Shown here piece by piece: positions 62,830 to 64,000 of a stretch of DNA of 64,000 bases. The stretch comes from Sulfuricurvum kujiense DSM 16994 (GTDB taxonomy: Bacteria > Campylobacterota > Campylobacteria > Campylobacterales > Sulfurimonadaceae). Position 1 is the first letter of the stretch. Each line of letters opens with the position of its first letter. Position numbers and translations under genes: made by a program. The notes under the pieces were generated by a model. It saw only the letters and a list, made by a program, of their open reading frames with translations. It was not told the origin of the DNA and searched no databases. The stretch lies in assembly GCF_000183725.1 (NCBI RefSeq), contig NC_014762.1:2418001-2482000 (forward strand), given 5' to 3'.

Positions 62830-63999
62830 TTACCATTTTCCCTCTATAGATAAAAATAGCTGTGGTTTTGTGTGCTCTTTATCCACTTGAGTTTGGGTGA
62901 TTGCTCCCCCTGCATCGTACAAACGTGACGTTGTCTCTACGGTTGAAGCCGTGATATTTTTCACGTTAAGCTGCACTTTAAACGTTTTATTGAGCCGTTT
63001 ATTGGCATAGAGATCGAGTGTACCGTACCCTTTTTGTGATTGGGATATGAAATATTCCTGCGGATCATCGTATCCGCCGACATAGCGATAAGCCGCTCCA
63101 TAGGTGATTTCAGAAGCTTTTAGAGTGTGATCGAAACCGAGGTTACAGGTAAAATTCGGTGTTTGTAAAAGCTCCCGTTTGACTCCGGTGAGGGTGTTGG
63201 TGAGCGATGAATCTTGCAGCGTTGCATTTGCAAAAAGTCCGAGCCCTGAGATGTACTCTTTGAGGGATTTTTTAAACTCTAATTCAAGACCCCATAACGA
63301 CCCCTCTCCTGCATTTTCAGGGGTTTGCTCATAACGTCCCGATACGGAGTTAAACCGGATGGCATTTTCGATTTTATCATCGATGGTTCGGTAAAACCCG
63401 CCGATGCTCGCTAACCCTTTATCCTCAAAAAAGTGTTCATACCGAAGCTCATAACTCAACGCTTTTTCTTCGGTTAAATTCGGATTTCCGATCACATCGG
63501 GGCGATGGATGCTGTTTTCATCGAGGGTGCTGTTGGTACTCGCCGATAGCTGGCTGAGTCTTGGGAGACGGACGGTTTTAGCGACACTTGCACGAATATT
63601 ATCTGTTGGTGTCACCTGAAACAGTGCATGCAGAGATGGCGCGAAGTAACCCAGATTCGACGTTGCACCATAGTCTCTATTTAATGTCTCATAACGGAGT
63701 CCGGGGGTAATAACGATCCCCTCATTCAATGTATATTCGTCTTGGATATAGAGGGAGAGTTTGTCCTCTTTCATCTGGATTTTATCGTTCACCGAAGTGA
63801 CATCTACCCCGTTTAAAATCCTTGTAGTTTCATCAATCTGATCGCTTCTTTTGAGTTCAAATCCTGCTTTCATAAAATGCTCATCTCGAAGCGCGGTATA
63901 ATCCCCCTGAAAACCGTAAAACCGACTCAATACATAATCGTGCTCTTTACGATTGGTAGCAGAAGGGGTCGATAATGACTCCAAATCGCCTCTCTCTTC
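62830..63999 (-). CDS. TonB-dependent receptor, C-terminal part (5' end outside window)
   Basis: About 390 residues in a frame that stays open to the window edge. The repeated amphipathic strands (LSLYIQDEYTLNEGIVITPG, TVRLPRLSQLSAS, LNVKNITAS) and the final aromatic residue (IEGKW) are those of a TonB-dependent receptor barrel. The plug and TonB box lie outside, so the substrate (iron complex, cobalamin or other) is unknown. It is convergent with the copper receptor. Confidence 0.85.
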   Translation of the reverse strand, partial: EERGDLESLSTPSATNRKEHDYVLSRFYGFQGDYTALRDEHFMKAGFELKRSDQIDETTRILNGVDVTSVNDKIQMKEDKLSLYIQDEYTLNEGIVITPGLRYETLNRDYGATSNLGYFAPSLHALFQVTPTDNIRASVAKTVRLPRLSQLSASTNSTLDENSIHRPDVIGNPNLTEEKALSYELRYEHFFEDKGLASIGGFYRTIDDKIENAIRFNSVSGRYEQTPENAGEGSLWGLELEFKKSLKEYISGLGLFANATLQDSSLTNTLTGVKRELLQTPNFTCNLGFDHTLKASEITYGAAYRYVGGYDDPQEYFISQSQKGYGTLDLYANKRLNKTFKVQLNVKNITASTVETTSRLYDAGGAITQTQVDKEHTKPQLFLSIEGKW

Positions 64000-64000
64000 G

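Noticed and set aside
1-64000. CRISPR array or cas genes.
   Set aside because: No set of regularly spaced direct repeats and no Cas-like protein is seen on either strand.

Overview
The window looks like chromosome of a Campylobacterota (epsilonproteobacterial) organism, most like the Sulfuricurvum/Sulfurimonas group. The evidence is a Campylobacter-type N-glycosylation (pgl) set, the tRNA cluster Gly-Leu-Cys-Ser, many PAS/CBS/GGDEF/EAL signalling proteins, several c-type cytochromes, and genes packed with 1-14 bp overlaps. Genus is inferred from protein character alone; no search was run.

Layout. (1) 1-10.7 kb, plus strand: glycan operon. The tail of a CDP-glucose 4,6-dehydratase, an RmlC-like epimerase, two SDR sugar enzymes and two glycosyltransferases are followed by PglC, PglD, PglE, PglB (oligosaccharyltransferase) and PglF. 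PglF, PglE and PglD should make UDP-diNAc-bacillosamine, PglC loads it on undecaprenyl phosphate, and PglB transfers the finished glycan to asparagine. (2) 10.7-14.3 kb: a papain-like-fold protein, an LpxH-like phosphoesterase, ilvD, and tRNA-Gly/Leu/Cys/Ser. (3) 14.2-25.4 kb: an AT-rich genomic island inserted in the 3' half of tRNA-Ser(UGA), bounded by a perfect 59-bp direct repeat. It carries a tyrosine integrase, a D5-type helicase, a CHC2-like zinc-finger protein, an HNH endonuclease and C5-methyltransferase pair, a WYL regulator with an LRAT-fold/glycine-zipper protein, a DUF4116-like protein, and a HEAGH metallopeptidase next to a HEPN-like protein. It resembles a phage-satellite-like element with defence cargo. 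Repeated TGACA-N5-TGTCA dyads cover promoters inside it.

(4) 25.4-35.6 kb: host genes. These include a periplasmic-binding/PAS/GGDEF protein, a decayed AEC-permease fragment, MarR, a double-CDGSH protein, a binding protein overlapping a GGDEF-EAL protein, an intact AEC permease, a CowN-like protein, an AraC regulator and an MBL-fold hydrolase. (5) 35.5-40.7 kb, minus strand: six overlapping genes, comprising a thioredoxin-fold periplasmic protein, an FtsX permease, an ABC ATPase, a heme-copper-oxidase-like protein that keeps heme ligands but seems to lack CuB ligands, a polytopic protein and YceI. I know no described system with this composition. (6) 40.8-55.6 kb: a frameshifted nuclease-like gene, a replication-protein-like pair, OmpA, an RMD1-family protein, cytochrome c, three more c-di-GMP enzymes, an M15 peptidase, a guanine-deaminase-like enzyme, a chemoreceptor and ArsC.

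(7) 55.6-62.8 kb: a respiratory/copper block. Two cytochrome bd-like proteins with C-terminal heme c domains sit behind a structured leader. A TlpA-like thioredoxin, a CcoG-like polyferredoxin and an OprC/NosA-like copper receptor follow. The bd-like operon and the copper receptor share the same promoter layout (two TTAACAC-type boxes 11 bp apart, 8 bp before CATAAT), which suggests one OmpR/PhoB-family activator. (8) 62.8-64.0 kb: the C-terminal part of a second TonB-dependent receptor running off the window.
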